Assembly (NCBI GenBank): GCA_947575805.1
Contig: CANPOY010000025.1
Span: forward strand, 1-41,927
Origin: an uncultured Lachnospiraceae bacterium
Lineage (GTDB): Bacteria > Bacillota > Clostridia > Lachnospirales > Lachnospiraceae
Reading direction: 5' to 3'
Length of the DNA: 41,927 nt
Shown one piece after another: positions 9,695 through 17,415 of the stretch. The translations under genes and the position numbers were made by a program. Within the stretch, counting starts at the first letter, position 1. Every line of letters starts with the position of its first letter. The notes under the pieces were generated by a model. That model did not search any database. It was not told the DNA's origin and saw only the letters and a list, made by a program, of their open reading frames with translations.

Positions 9695-9784
9695 CGTTTC
9701 ATCAGGCGTGAAGGACTGAAATGCCGAAAGAGCGGCTGTGAAATGGCGTATTGCGACTGCCTGGAAGAATGGGGGACGGATAGA

Positions 9785-11569
9785 ATGTTTATGAGAAACA
9801 ATATTTTCAGGAATTACAGATTTATATTAAAGACAATATGTAAGGCTTCTGCATCAAGGGTATGGCTGAATGTATTCTTTACAGTTATCAATGATTTATT
9901 TTCAATATTCTATAATGTGCTCTTTTTTTCATATTTTATGGATGCGGTGGAAAAAGGGAAAAGCATTGTCACCATCAGCAAGCTCTTAATTGTTTTCATT
10001 TTGATCAACATTGTATTTGAAATGTTAAATTCCTATTATAATCAGGCGTATATTCCCCAGAACAATGTTAAACTCTCGTTGTATTTAAAGAATATGATCT
10101 ATCAGAAAATCATGGCGGTTGACATGGAATGCTTTGATAACCCGGAATATTACGATAACGTAACTTTTGCGTTACATGATTTATTTGACAGAGTGAACAG
10201 TATCTTAAATAATATAGCGCAGCTTATTTCCCATTCATGCTGTGTGATCGTGCTGATCGGGTACTTCGCGCAGATTGATTTTGCCATTGTAATCATATCA
10301 CTTATTTCTGTTTTGACAGGATTGTTGTTTGAACCTGTTATAAATAATTACAGATATTGTTATACGAATGAGAGTTTAAAATATCAGCGAAAGTATGATT
10401 ATGTGAAAAGAATATCCGTTCAGGCAGAATACGCTCAGGAGTTAAGAACCACGAATGTAAAAAATGTTCTGAATAAAATGCTTGACGATGCGTTTTGGGG
10501 ATTAAAGACGCTTCTAAAAAAGTATTACAGAAAAATAACAATACTTGACAGCATTCAAGTCTTTTTCGGATTTGGAATTGTATCCTGTGTTACAACGCTC
10601 ATTTCCATCCATAGAATAATCGTTGATAAAACGGTGACACTTGCAATGTTCCTGCCTTTGTTGGGGGCGATAGCGCAGTTTACCTGGCGGGCGTCTTCGG
10701 TAATAAATTGTTTTACCGGTATTTTGAATGATAATTTTTACTTAAACAAGTTTAATGGTTTTTATCGGTATGAATCGAAAGTGGTATCCGCAAAAGAAGA
10801 AATGGTGGATTCCTCTTTCGGCGGAATTAAGATAGATCATCTGTATTTCAAATATAATGAAAATGATCATGATGTCTTAAAAGATATATGTATGGAAATC
10901 CGGCCGAAACAAAAGATTGCATTGGTTGGGGATAACGGAGCCGGAAAATCGACACTGATCAACCTGATTCTGCGCTTATACGATCCGGACCAGGGCAGCA
11001 TTACATATAACGATAAAAATATCCGTGATTACAATGTAGAGAATTATCGCAGCAAATATGGGATTGTTTTTCAGGACATAAATGTGTATGCAACGACCAT
11101 CGGCCAAAATATCGCGATGGATACGAAGATTTATTCGGATGAAGAGATGCAAAATGTAATGAATTCACTTCATCTGAAAGAAAAGATAGATAATTATGAA
11201 GACGGGTTTAACACACAGTTGACCCATGAATTATCGGATTCGGGTGAGATGCTTTCCATCGGACAGTGCCAGTGTCTGGCACTTGCAAGAATCTTTATCA
11301 ATCCTAAGAAGCAGCTCTACATATTGGACGAGCCTACCAGTGCGCTTGATCCTATTGCAGAGGAGGAAATCTTTGAGACGATTAACAGTTATCTGGCAGA
11401 TAAGACAGTTATCTATATCTCCCATAGATTTTCGGCATCTAAAATAGCTGACAAAATTTATTTTATGGAGGAGGGACAAATTGTGGAGCAGGGGACACAT
11501 GATGAATTGATCCTTCAAAACGGAAAATATGCAGATATGTTTAATCTGCAGGCAAAATACTATAGATAA
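9785..11569 (+). CDS. ABC exporter half-transporter, permease-ATPase fusion (subunit 1)
   Basis: Membrane exporter half of 594 aa, with an N-terminal six-helix domain (about 1-330) and a C-terminal ATPase. Walker A GDNGAGKST is at 382-390, the Walker B glutamate is Glu516 in YILDEPTSALDP, and the switch His is His547. The signature is LSIGQ (490-494) in place of LSGGQ, a mild degeneration. The ATG at 9785 lies downstream of the predicted transcript start, which excludes the in-frame TTG at 9677. A Cys-rich in-frame stretch just upstream is therefore probably untranslated. Base composition is much AT-richer than the neighbours: 19 of 60 G/C in the line from 10021, against 39 of 60 from 9481. 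It pairs with the next gene; the substrate is unknown, with a drug, peptide or lipid all possible. Confidence 0.88.
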   Translation: MFMRNNIFRNYRFILKTICKASASRVWLNVFFTVINDLFSIFYNVLFFSYFMDAVEKGKSIVTISKLLIVFILINIVFEMLNSYYNQAYIPQNNVKLSLYLKNMIYQKIMAVDMECFDNPEYYDNVTFALHDLFDRVNSILNNIAQLISHSCCVIVLIGYFAQIDFAIVIISLISVLTGLLFEPVINNYRYCYTNESLKYQRKYDYVKRISVQAEYAQELRTTNVKNVLNKMLDDAFWGLKTLLKKYYRKITILDSIQVFFGFGIVSCVTTLISIHRIIVDKTVTLAMFLPLLGAIAQFTWRASSVINCFTGILNDNFYLNKFNGFYRYESKVVSAKEEMVDSSFGGIKIDHLYFKYNENDHDVLKDICMEIRPKQKIALVGDNGAGKSTLINLILRLYDPDQGSITYNDKNIRDYNVENYRSKYGIVFQDINVYATTIGQNIAMDTKIYSDEEMQNVMNSLHLKEKIDNYEDGFNTQLTHELSDSGEMLSIGQCQCLALARIFINPKKQLYILDEPTSALDPIAEEEIFETINSYLADKTVIYISHRFSASKIADKIYFMEEGQIVEQGTHDELILQNGKYADMFNLQAKYYR

Positions 11570-11612
11570 GGTGAGCTGAAAAGCGGCATTTTCCGAATGA
11601 ATGGAGGTTATC

Positions 11613-13424
11613 ATGAAAAAAATAATATCTAATAATCTGTATATGTTGAAAATATTTTTCAGAGCAGTCCCGTTGTATTCTATCGGCTATTTATTGCTTG
11701 TCGCATCCAGAAGCGTGTTGTTCAATACCGTGGGAAACGTTTTGTTCATACAGTATATTGTTCAGTCGGTAGAATCTGCTATTACTCATCCGCAAGAAAT
11801 TCAGAAAGTTTTGACGCAGTTGATTGTAGTGACGTGCGTATATTATGGGCTGGTGCTTTTGTTTAATACCGTCATCGAGGGAATCTGTAATAACAGTTTG
11901 ATCAAAAACGCAGAAATCAAGGTCAATCGTGTTTTTACAAAATTGTTGTTTGAGAAGTCCGCCTCGATCGATCTTGGCTGCTATGACGACCGCAAGTATT
12001 ATAGCGATCTGGTTGCAGCCAACAATGAGTCCAATCAGCAGGCCTGGAACACATACAGGAATTTTGTCAATTTGATTGAAAACTTATTGGTATTGCTTTC
12101 GTTGTTTTATATTATCAGTTCTTTGGATTTTGTTGTTTTTGTACTGGCGGTTGTGATTAACGTTCTCTCTTTTATGAATAAGCTCAGGCTTAATAAAATT
12201 AACGGTGAGATTTATAACAAAACGATGCCCTGCAATAAAGAAATCGACTATGCAAATCGCGTGTTTTTCTTGAAACAAAATGCTAAGGACATTAAGATGA
12301 CAAATATTGGCAATGTATTGCTTGATACACTGAACTCTTCCTCGAAAAGGCTCAGTGATATTAATGCTGCTTACGGGGCAAAAAAGGCTATTGTTTGCTT
12401 CGGCGATAATCTGATGAAGAAAATCCTTGGAGATTTTGTGACATTATTTTATCTTGCTTATATGGTGCTTGTGAAATGCGCTTATACATTTGATGTGATG
12501 ACTGCTTTGTGGAATGCTTACGGTACCATAAAAGGAAACATGAATAATTTTGTGAATTCGATAAAGGAATTACATAATAACAGTATGTACATTGAAAGGC
12601 TCATTCGCTTCCTGGAAATTGAAAACACTATAGTATCGGATAAGGGCCTGAAAAACAATGCCGATACGCCAGTGACAATTGAGTTTGCCGATGTATCTTT
12701 CTCATATGACGGAACACACAAAATTTTGGACGGATTGAAATTAAAAATCAAAGCCAATGAAAAAGTGGCAATTGTCGGCAGCAATGGCGCCGGAAAAAGT
12801 ACGCTTGTTAAGCTTTTGCTGAGGCTGTACGATCCTGACAGTGGTAAAATCCTGGTAAACGGAATTGATATTCGGGACTATGATGTGGAGTTCTATCGAA
12901 AGAACATATGCAGTATATTGGTTCAAGATTTCCAGCTGTTTGCGTTAACGCTGTATGAGAACGTCAAAATGGATATTGTTGACAAGGAAGCGGAAGGCGC
13001 TGACTTGGATAAGGCGCTAAATATGGCCGGACTGAGGGATGTGGCAGAGCGCTTGCCTGATAAGGGTGACAGCGATTATTCAAGAGAATTCAACAGCGAC
13101 GGGGTGGTATTCTCAGGGGGACAAAAACAAAAACTGGCACTGGCAAGAGTGCTGTTAAGTAATAAAAGAATGGCGATTCTTGATGAGCCGTCGAGTGCGT
13201 TGGATCCTAAAGCGGAAAGCGAATTTAATGAACTGGTGTTTCATATGCTGCCGGAGAGGACTATTGTTATCATTTCGCATAGATTGTCAACAACTAAAAT
13301 GGCAGACAGGATTATTCTGATTCAAAACGGAAAGGTGGCGGAAGACGGTTCGCATAACGAGTTAATGAAGAACAATGGCATATACGCGAAAATGTTTGAA
13401 ACGCAGTCCAGGAGATATAAATAA
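11613..13424 (+). CDS. ABC exporter half-transporter, permease-ATPase fusion (subunit 2)
   Basis: Second half of the presumed heterodimeric exporter, 603 aa, with an N-terminal transmembrane domain and a C-terminal nucleotide-binding domain. Motifs are canonical: Walker A GSNGAGKST (389-397), signature FSGGQ (500-504), Walker B Glu525 in AILDEPSSALDP and switch His556. The ATG at 11613 follows GGAGG (11603-11607) by 5 bases and is preferred to the ATG at 11601. It lies 43 bases after subunit 1 and shares its AT-rich codon use. Both subunits keep the catalytic Glu, unlike many heterodimers with one dead site, so asymmetry would rest only on the altered signature of subunit 1. Confidence 0.9.
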   Translation: MKKIISNNLYMLKIFFRAVPLYSIGYLLLVASRSVLFNTVGNVLFIQYIVQSVESAITHPQEIQKVLTQLIVVTCVYYGLVLLFNTVIEGICNNSLIKNAEIKVNRVFTKLLFEKSASIDLGCYDDRKYYSDLVAANNESNQQAWNTYRNFVNLIENLLVLLSLFYIISSLDFVVFVLAVVINVLSFMNKLRLNKINGEIYNKTMPCNKEIDYANRVFFLKQNAKDIKMTNIGNVLLDTLNSSSKRLSDINAAYGAKKAIVCFGDNLMKKILGDFVTLFYLAYMVLVKCAYTFDVMTALWNAYGTIKGNMNNFVNSIKELHNNSMYIERLIRFLEIENTIVSDKGLKNNADTPVTIEFADVSFSYDGTHKILDGLKLKIKANEKVAIVGSNGAGKSTLVKLLLRLYDPDSGKILVNGIDIRDYDVEFYRKNICSILVQDFQLFALTLYENVKMDIVDKEAEGADLDKALNMAGLRDVAERLPDKGDSDYSREFNSDGVVFSGGQKQKLALARVLLSNKRMAILDEPSSALDPKAESEFNELVFHMLPERTIVIISHRLSTTKMADRIILIQNGKVAEDGSHNELMKNNGIYAKMFETQSRRYK

Positions 13425-13427
13425 TGT

Positions 13428-13745
13428 GTGAAAAATACAGAATTATATTTCGGAAAGAGACAAATTTCCGGGCAATTGGTTAAACCATGGCTGAAAACAT
13501 TTTTTGATTATTCCTATACATTTGAGTATTTCAAGAAAAAGGGGATGAAATGGCCGCTGTCGATCCTTGTAGGAAATCGGTTTGCAGGGCATTTTGATTG
13601 CAAGATGGAGTGGCGAACCAAGAGGTTCATAATAAAAGAGAAAAACATATTGGATTCCGCTTTTAACGACTACAAGGGTATTGAGCTTCCATTACAGGAT
13701 TTAGCCGCTTTTCATGGGGCTGAGGATATTGTCGAAAAGATATAA
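13428..13745 (+). CDS. C-terminal fragment resembling YcaQ/AlkZ-type winged-helix DNA glycosylase
   Basis: A 105-aa product whose second half (WPLSILVGNRFAGHFDCKMEW, then KRFIIKEKN and a final helix with LAAFHGAEDI) resembles the conserved C-terminus of YcaQ/AlkZ proteins (winged-helix DNA-binding, crosslink-repair glycosylases). Full-length members have roughly 350-400 residues, so this would be a remnant lacking the catalytic part. The assignment is by eye and moderate. Translation from GTG at 13428 is shown. AGGAGA at 13410-13415 is better spaced for the ATG at 13424, which overlaps the ABC stop codon but gives only a 19-residue peptide in another frame. It shares the AT-rich composition of the ABC genes. 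Confidence 0.45.
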   Translation: MKNTELYFGKRQISGQLVKPWLKTFFDYSYTFEYFKKKGMKWPLSILVGNRFAGHFDCKMEWRTKRFIIKEKNILDSAFNDYKGIELPLQDLAAFHGAEDIVEKI

Positions 13746-13816
13746 ATGTACAGGGAAGAGGCGAGGTATTTGCCGGAGAAATCATGCTTGGAATGATACA
13801 GTAAAACAACAGTCAT

Positions 13817-13863
13817 ACCCCTTGAGAATTTTTCATACACTGTAAAAAAGATTCTCAAGGGGT
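13817..13863 (+). promoter_or_regulatory. Hairpin sequestering the spoIIID ribosome binding site (possibly also a terminator)
   Basis: A perfect 13-bp inverted repeat pairs 13817-13829 with 13851-13863. After a one-base bulge, four more A-T pairs can form. The descending arm contains AAGGGG (13857-13862), which is the only plausible Shine-Dalgarno for the TTG start at 13870, 7 bases further on. The structure would mask ribosome access. A short T-rich stretch after the stem (CTCTTTTG) leaves open a role as terminator for the upstream ABC genes. Confidence 0.6.
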
Positions 13864-13869
13864 ACTCTT

Positions 13870-14130
13870 TTGAAGGATTATATTGAAGAGAGGGCAATCA
13901 GCATCGCCAATTATATTATCGAATCCAATGCCACAGTGCGGCAGACCGCAAAGGCTTTTGGGGTATCTAAAAGCACTGTACATAAGGACGTAACCGATCG
14001 CCTCATGCAGATTAATCCCACTCTGGCTAAGCAGGCCAGACAGGTGCTGGATGTGAATAAGTCAGAGCGTCATATCAGAGGCGGACTTGCCACAAAAGAA
14101 AAATACGCCCACAAACAGGAGCATTGCTGA
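13870..14130 (+). CDS. spoIIID: Stage III sporulation transcriptional regulator SpoIIID
   Basis: Mother-cell DNA-binding regulator acting during sporulation to activate and repress sigma-E and sigma-K dependent genes. The 86-aa product matches the SpoIIID pattern through most of its length: KDYIEERAISIANYI at the start, an HTH with VRQTAKAFGVSKSTVHKDVT (about 22-42), INPTLAKQARQVLD and RHIRGGLATKEKY. It starts at TTG, as alignment with the M-(H/K)-DYI start of known SpoIIID indicates. The ribosome binding site is buried in an upstream hairpin. Its presence shows that the organism is probably a spore-former. The Mbl/MreB gene that often follows spoIIID is absent. Confidence 0.95.
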   Translation: MKDYIEERAISIANYIIESNATVRQTAKAFGVSKSTVHKDVTDRLMQINPTLAKQARQVLDVNKSERHIRGGLATKEKYAHKQEHC

Positions 14131-14165
14131 ATTTAGAGATACCTGCCATAAGAGCGAAGGAATGA

Positions 14166-14218
14166 AGCTTCTCTAAGGCTGCCGGATAGATACAGCCGAA
14201 GAGAAGCTGTGTCATTCT
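14166..14218 (+). terminator. Hairpin terminator after spoIIID
   Basis: AGCTTCTCT (14166-14174) pairs with AGAGAAGCT (14200-14208), with an inner GGCTG/CAGCC stem (14177-14181 with 14193-14197). It is followed by a T-rich run interrupted by GTG and CA, so termination may be partial. Confidence 0.6.
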
Positions 14219-14262
14219 TTTATGATGTTTATGAAGCTTTTCTTAATTTGCGGAAGGCCAAG

Positions 14263-14291
14263 TTGAAGGCAGCGGAAAATTCTGGTATACT
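14263..14291 (+). promoter_or_regulatory. Sigma-A promoter of the UDP-sugar pyrophosphorylase gene
   Basis: TTGAAG (14263-14268), a 17-bp spacer and TATACT (14286-14291). It lies about 90 bases before the ATG at 14382. The leader between them contains a small CGGAA/TTCCG inverted repeat. Confidence 0.6.
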
Positions 14292-14381
14292 TAGCACGTC
14301 GCAACAGCGGGCCGACAGGCGGAAGTTGACGGGTGGTGGTTTCCGTCCGAACGGCATTGCGGAAAGGTTAAGGGAATAGGA

Positions 14382-15608
14382 ATGAATTTAGTACAAGCGA
14401 AAGAAAAGCTGGCAAAATACGGGCAGGAGCATGTCCTGAAATATTATGACGAGCTGAATGAGCAGGAGCAGCAGGGGCTTTTGGCGCAGATTGACGCCAC
14501 GGATATGAGTATTCTGGAGTCATGCAGACACAGGGAAGAGCTGGAAAAGAAAGGCGTCATTGCACCTTTGGCCGCCATGCAGCTGTCAGAGATTGAGGAG
14601 CACAGGACGGACTTTACCGCCGTAGGCCTGGAAGCGATCAGGGGCGGAAAGGTAGGAGCAGTGCTGCTGGCAGGCGGGATGGGGACAAGGCTTGGATCTG
14701 ACAATCCCAAGGGTATGTATAATATAGGTCTGACCAAAAAGCTTTATATTTTTGAGTGTCTGGTCAATAATCTGATGCAGGTGGTGCGGCAGGCGGATAA
14801 ATGGATTCATTTGTTTATTATGACCAGCGACAAGAACCACCATGCCACAGTGAATTTTTTAAAGGAGCATGATTTCTTTGGTTACAGGCCGGAGTACGTA
14901 CATTTCTTTATGCAGGAAATGGCGGCATCTACGGACCGTGAGGGCAAAATATATCTGGAGGGGAAGGGAAGGCTGTCCACCTCTCCCAACGGGAACGGGG
15001 GATGGTTCATTTCCCTGAAAAATGCGGGTCTGCTGGAGCTGGTAAAAAAGGAAGGCATCGAGTGGCTGAATATATTTTCGGTGGACAATGTGCTTCAGAA
15101 AATTGCGGATCCCTGCTTTGTGGGTGCAGTCATTCGGAAGGACTGTTCTGTAGGCGCAAAGGTAGTGCGTAAGAATGCCCCCGACGAAAAGGTGGGCGTT
15201 ATGTGCCTGGAAGACGGACGGCCTTCTATTGTGGAATACTATGAACTGACGGAAGAGATGATGAACGCAAAGGGCGCGAAGGGGGAACCTTTATATTTCT
15301 TCGGCGTTATTCTGAATTACCTGTTCCGGGTACAGGATCTGATCGAAATTTCAGACAGACATCTGCCGCTGCACATCGTGGAAAAAAAGATACCCTGTCT
15401 GAACGAGGCGGGAGAGCTTGTGCATCCTGATGCCCCCAACGGCTACAAATATGAAAATCTGGTATTGGACATGATTCATCGGATGGACAGCTGTCTGCCC
15501 TATGAGGTGGTGCGGGAAAGGGAGTTTGCACCTGTCAAAAATAAGACCGGGATTGACTCTGTGGAGAGCGCCAGGGCGCTTCTGCAGGAGAACGGCGTTA
15601 TACTTTGA
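14382..15608 (+). CDS. UDPGP-family UDP-sugar pyrophosphorylase (UAP/AGX type)
   Basis: A nucleotidyltransferase that makes a UDP-sugar from UTP and a sugar-1-phosphate, probably GlcNAc-1-P, GalNAc-1-P or Glc-1-P. The 408-aa protein has the UDPGP motif LAGGMGTRLG (about 96-105) followed by NPKGMYNIGL with the conserved Lys110. This is the type-1 form seen in eukaryotic UAP and in Firmicutes, not the GalU or GlmU form. Further family features are FIMTSDKNH and FSVDNVLQ (the metal-binding Asp region). galE lies downstream, suggesting supply of UDP-sugars for wall or surface glycans. Which sugar is preferred cannot be told from the sequence. Confidence 0.85.
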   Translation: MNLVQAKEKLAKYGQEHVLKYYDELNEQEQQGLLAQIDATDMSILESCRHREELEKKGVIAPLAAMQLSEIEEHRTDFTAVGLEAIRGGKVGAVLLAGGMGTRLGSDNPKGMYNIGLTKKLYIFECLVNNLMQVVRQADKWIHLFIMTSDKNHHATVNFLKEHDFFGYRPEYVHFFMQEMAASTDREGKIYLEGKGRLSTSPNGNGGWFISLKNAGLLELVKKEGIEWLNIFSVDNVLQKIADPCFVGAVIRKDCSVGAKVVRKNAPDEKVGVMCLEDGRPSIVEYYELTEEMMNAKGAKGEPLYFFGVILNYLFRVQDLIEISDRHLPLHIVEKKIPCLNEAGELVHPDAPNGYKYENLVLDMIHRMDSCLPYEVVREREFAPVKNKTGIDSVESARALLQENGVIL

Positions 15609-15623
15609 ACCGACATTTAGCCA

Positions 15624-15656
15624 TGCCCCGCAGAAATCCGCGGGGTATTTCACTTT
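15624..15656 (+). terminator. GC-rich hairpin, weak terminator
   Basis: CCCCGC (15626-15631) pairs with GCGGGG (15640-15645), extended by T-A and G-T pairs on the outside. It is followed by TATTTCACTTTCT, a weak U-tract. The remaining intergenic bases to 15902 hold no gene that I can support. A second unit therefore probably begins upstream of galE, although no clear promoter was found. Confidence 0.5.
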
Positions 15657-15902
15657 CTCCGGATGTTCGCCCCAGAGAATTGTTTTGGCTCTTTTCAGTG
15701 AGCAGGCACCTTCTGCGAGGCAAAACGATATATAACATTTCGACAGATTTTGATAACAAATAAATATTGTATGAAACGCAGTTTTTGGTTATCCTTTTAA
15801 TTAGCAGAAAACAAAAAATATTCTACCTGCAGGCAATCCCTCGGACTGCAGCCGCACAGGTGGAAGACATTGCGGGAGGAATCCCGCGGGAAGGTGGGAG
15901 CT

Positions 15903-16919
15903 ATGAAGATTTTGGTGACGGGCGGCGCCGGCTTTATCGGCAGCCATACGGTAGTGGAACTGCAGCAGGCCGGCATGGACGCTGTTGTGGTGGACAATCT
16001 TTGTAACGCAAGTGAAAAGTCCCTGCAGCGTGTAGAGGCTATTACGGGTAAAAAGGTTCCTTTTTACAAGACGGATATTTTGGACAGGGAGGGACTTGAG
16101 CGCATTTTTTCCACTGAAAAAATCGATGCGGTCATCCACTTTGCGGGTTTGAAGGCGGTAGGGGAATCCGTGCAGAAGCCCTGGGAATACTACCAGAATA
16201 ATATTACCGGCACGCTGACATTGGTGGATGTGATGAGAAAGCATGGCGTTAAGAATATCATTTTTTCCTCCAGTGCTACGGTGTACGGGAATCCTGCCTT
16301 TATACCCATCACGGAAGAGTGCCCGAAAGGACAGTGCACCAATCCTTACGGCTGGACCAAATCCATGCTGGAACAGATATTGACAGATATTCAGAAGGCG
16401 GATCCGGAATGGAACGTTATTCTGCTTCGTTACTTTAATCCCATCGGAGCTCATAAGAGCGGTACGATAGGGGAGAATCCCAATGGCATTCCCAATAATC
16501 TGATGCCTTATATCACTCAGGTAGCAGTAGGAAAGCTGAAGGAGCTGGGGGTATTCGGAAACGATTATAGTACGCCCGACGGAACCGGAGTCAGAGATTA
16601 CATCCATGTACTGGATCTGGCTGCCGGCCATGTGAAGGCATTGAAAATGATCGAAGAAAAAGCCGGGCTGAAGATATACAATCTGGGGACCGGAGTGGGA
16701 TACAGCGTTCTGGATATGGTAAAGAATTTCGAAGACGCCACAGGTGTGAAGATTCCCTATGTGATCAGGGACAGGCGCCCCGGCGATATTGATGCCTGCT
16801 ATGCGGATGCAAGTCTGGCGAAGGAGGAGCTTGGCTGGGAAGCACAATACGGCATTAAGGAAATGTGTGCCGATTCCTGGAGATGGCAGAAAAACAACCC
16901 CAACGGTTATGAAGACTAA
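15903..16919 (+). CDS. galE: UDP-glucose 4-epimerase
   Basis: Interconverts UDP-glucose and UDP-galactose (or the N-acetyl forms) in the cytoplasm, using tightly bound NAD. The 338-aa short-chain dehydrogenase-type protein begins with the NAD-binding [15 protein letters not shown]. It has the catalytic SSSATVYG region (Ser near 124) and the YxxxK pair Tyr149/Lys153 in NPYGWTK. The ARYFNP-like [21 protein letters not shown] and [12 protein letters not shown] segments are all typical of GalE. The ATG at 15903 is chosen because AAGGTGGGAG precedes it. The stop codon overlaps that of a convergent gene. Confidence 0.95.
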   Translation: MKILVTGGAGFIGSHTVVELQQAGMDAVVVDNLCNASEKSLQRVEAITGKKVPFYKTDILDREGLERIFSTEKIDAVIHFAGLKAVGESVQKPWEYYQNNITGTLTLVDVMRKHGVKNIIFSSSATVYGNPAFIPITEECPKGQCTNPYGWTKSMLEQILTDIQKADPEWNVILLRYFNPIGAHKSGTIGENPNGIPNNLMPYITQVAVGKLKELGVFGNDYSTPDGTGVRDYIHVLDLAAGHVKALKMIEEKAGLKIYNLGTGVGYSVLDMVKNFEDATGVKIPYVIRDRRPGDIDACYADASLAKEELGWEAQYGIKEMCADSWRWQKNNPNGYED

Positions 16920-17182
16920 TCTTCCTCAATGACCTGGATCTCCAGAAAATCGAACTCAACATTTTCCATGAAATTGTCCTGGGTGAAGCGTGCCTTGCGG
17001 TGACGCTTGAACTCTGCAATGTTCTTGTCCAGCCAGAGCGGCTTGCCGAGATCGAACTGCAGGCATATTTCATCCAGGGCATGGAATACCTTATGGGTGC
17101 GGGTATCGTCGCTTTCGTCCTCAATGCAGGTGTCCTGCAGCATATGATTATTCTTAAAAGTTCTGGCCCACAAACGAAACAT
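16916..17182 (-). CDS. Conserved small protein, function unknown
   Basis: An 88-aa acidic protein with no membrane segment. It begins [21 protein letters not shown] and ends with an acidic beta-rich tail ([14 protein letters not shown]). A good ribosome binding site (AAGGGAGAAG) precedes the ATG on the minus strand, and a plausible promoter lies further upstream. I recall similar short proteins in Lachnospiraceae without assigned function; this was not checked. Its stop codon overlaps the galE stop on the other strand, with no terminator between. Confidence 0.7.
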   Translation of the reverse strand: MFRLWARTFKNNHMLQDTCIEDESDDTRTHKVFHALDEICLQFDLGKPLWLDKNIAEFKRHRKARFTQDNFMENVEFDFLEIQVIEED

Positions 17183-17203
17183 GATTCTTCTCCCTTCGCT
17201 CCT

Positions 17204-17232
17204 ATCTTAATGGATTTCCCGCTTGACCGCAA
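17204..17232 (-). promoter_or_regulatory. Candidate promoter for the 88-aa minus-strand gene
   Basis: Read on the minus strand: TTGCGG (17232-17227), a 17-bp spacer and TAAGAT (17209-17204). The start codon is at 17182. The -35 is not perfect, so confidence is moderate. Confidence 0.4.
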
Positions 17233-17364
17233 GTAAAAACTGAAAAGAACTGTACTGACATAATATTGAACAGAGCTGCATACATTTGAAAGGAGGGCAT
17301 AAAATAAGACTTTTTAAAAAAGGATTAACTTTTTGTGAATATCGTACATTTTCGAGAAGCTTTA

Positions 17365-17373
17365 TGGTATAAT
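17365..17373 (+). promoter_or_regulatory. Extended -10 promoter of the alarmone synthetase gene
   Basis: TGGTATAAT gives a perfect -10 (17368-17373) with the extended TG. The -35 position (17345-17350, TACATT) is poor, as tolerated for extended -10 promoters. A start near 17380 supports using the ATG at 17416. Confidence 0.55.
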
Positions 17374-17415
17374 GAATTTATGACGAAAGAAAATCTCTGT
17401 AATGAAGGAGTAGCA

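Noticed and set aside
9677..9784. Cys-rich N-terminal extension of ABC subunit 1, considered as a peptide precursor
   Set aside because: The only start is a TTG upstream of the predicted transcription start; no leader-core pattern or separate ribosome binding site is seen.
17291..17310. GGAGGG resembling a strong ribosome binding site
   Set aside because: No start codon with an open frame follows at proper spacing.
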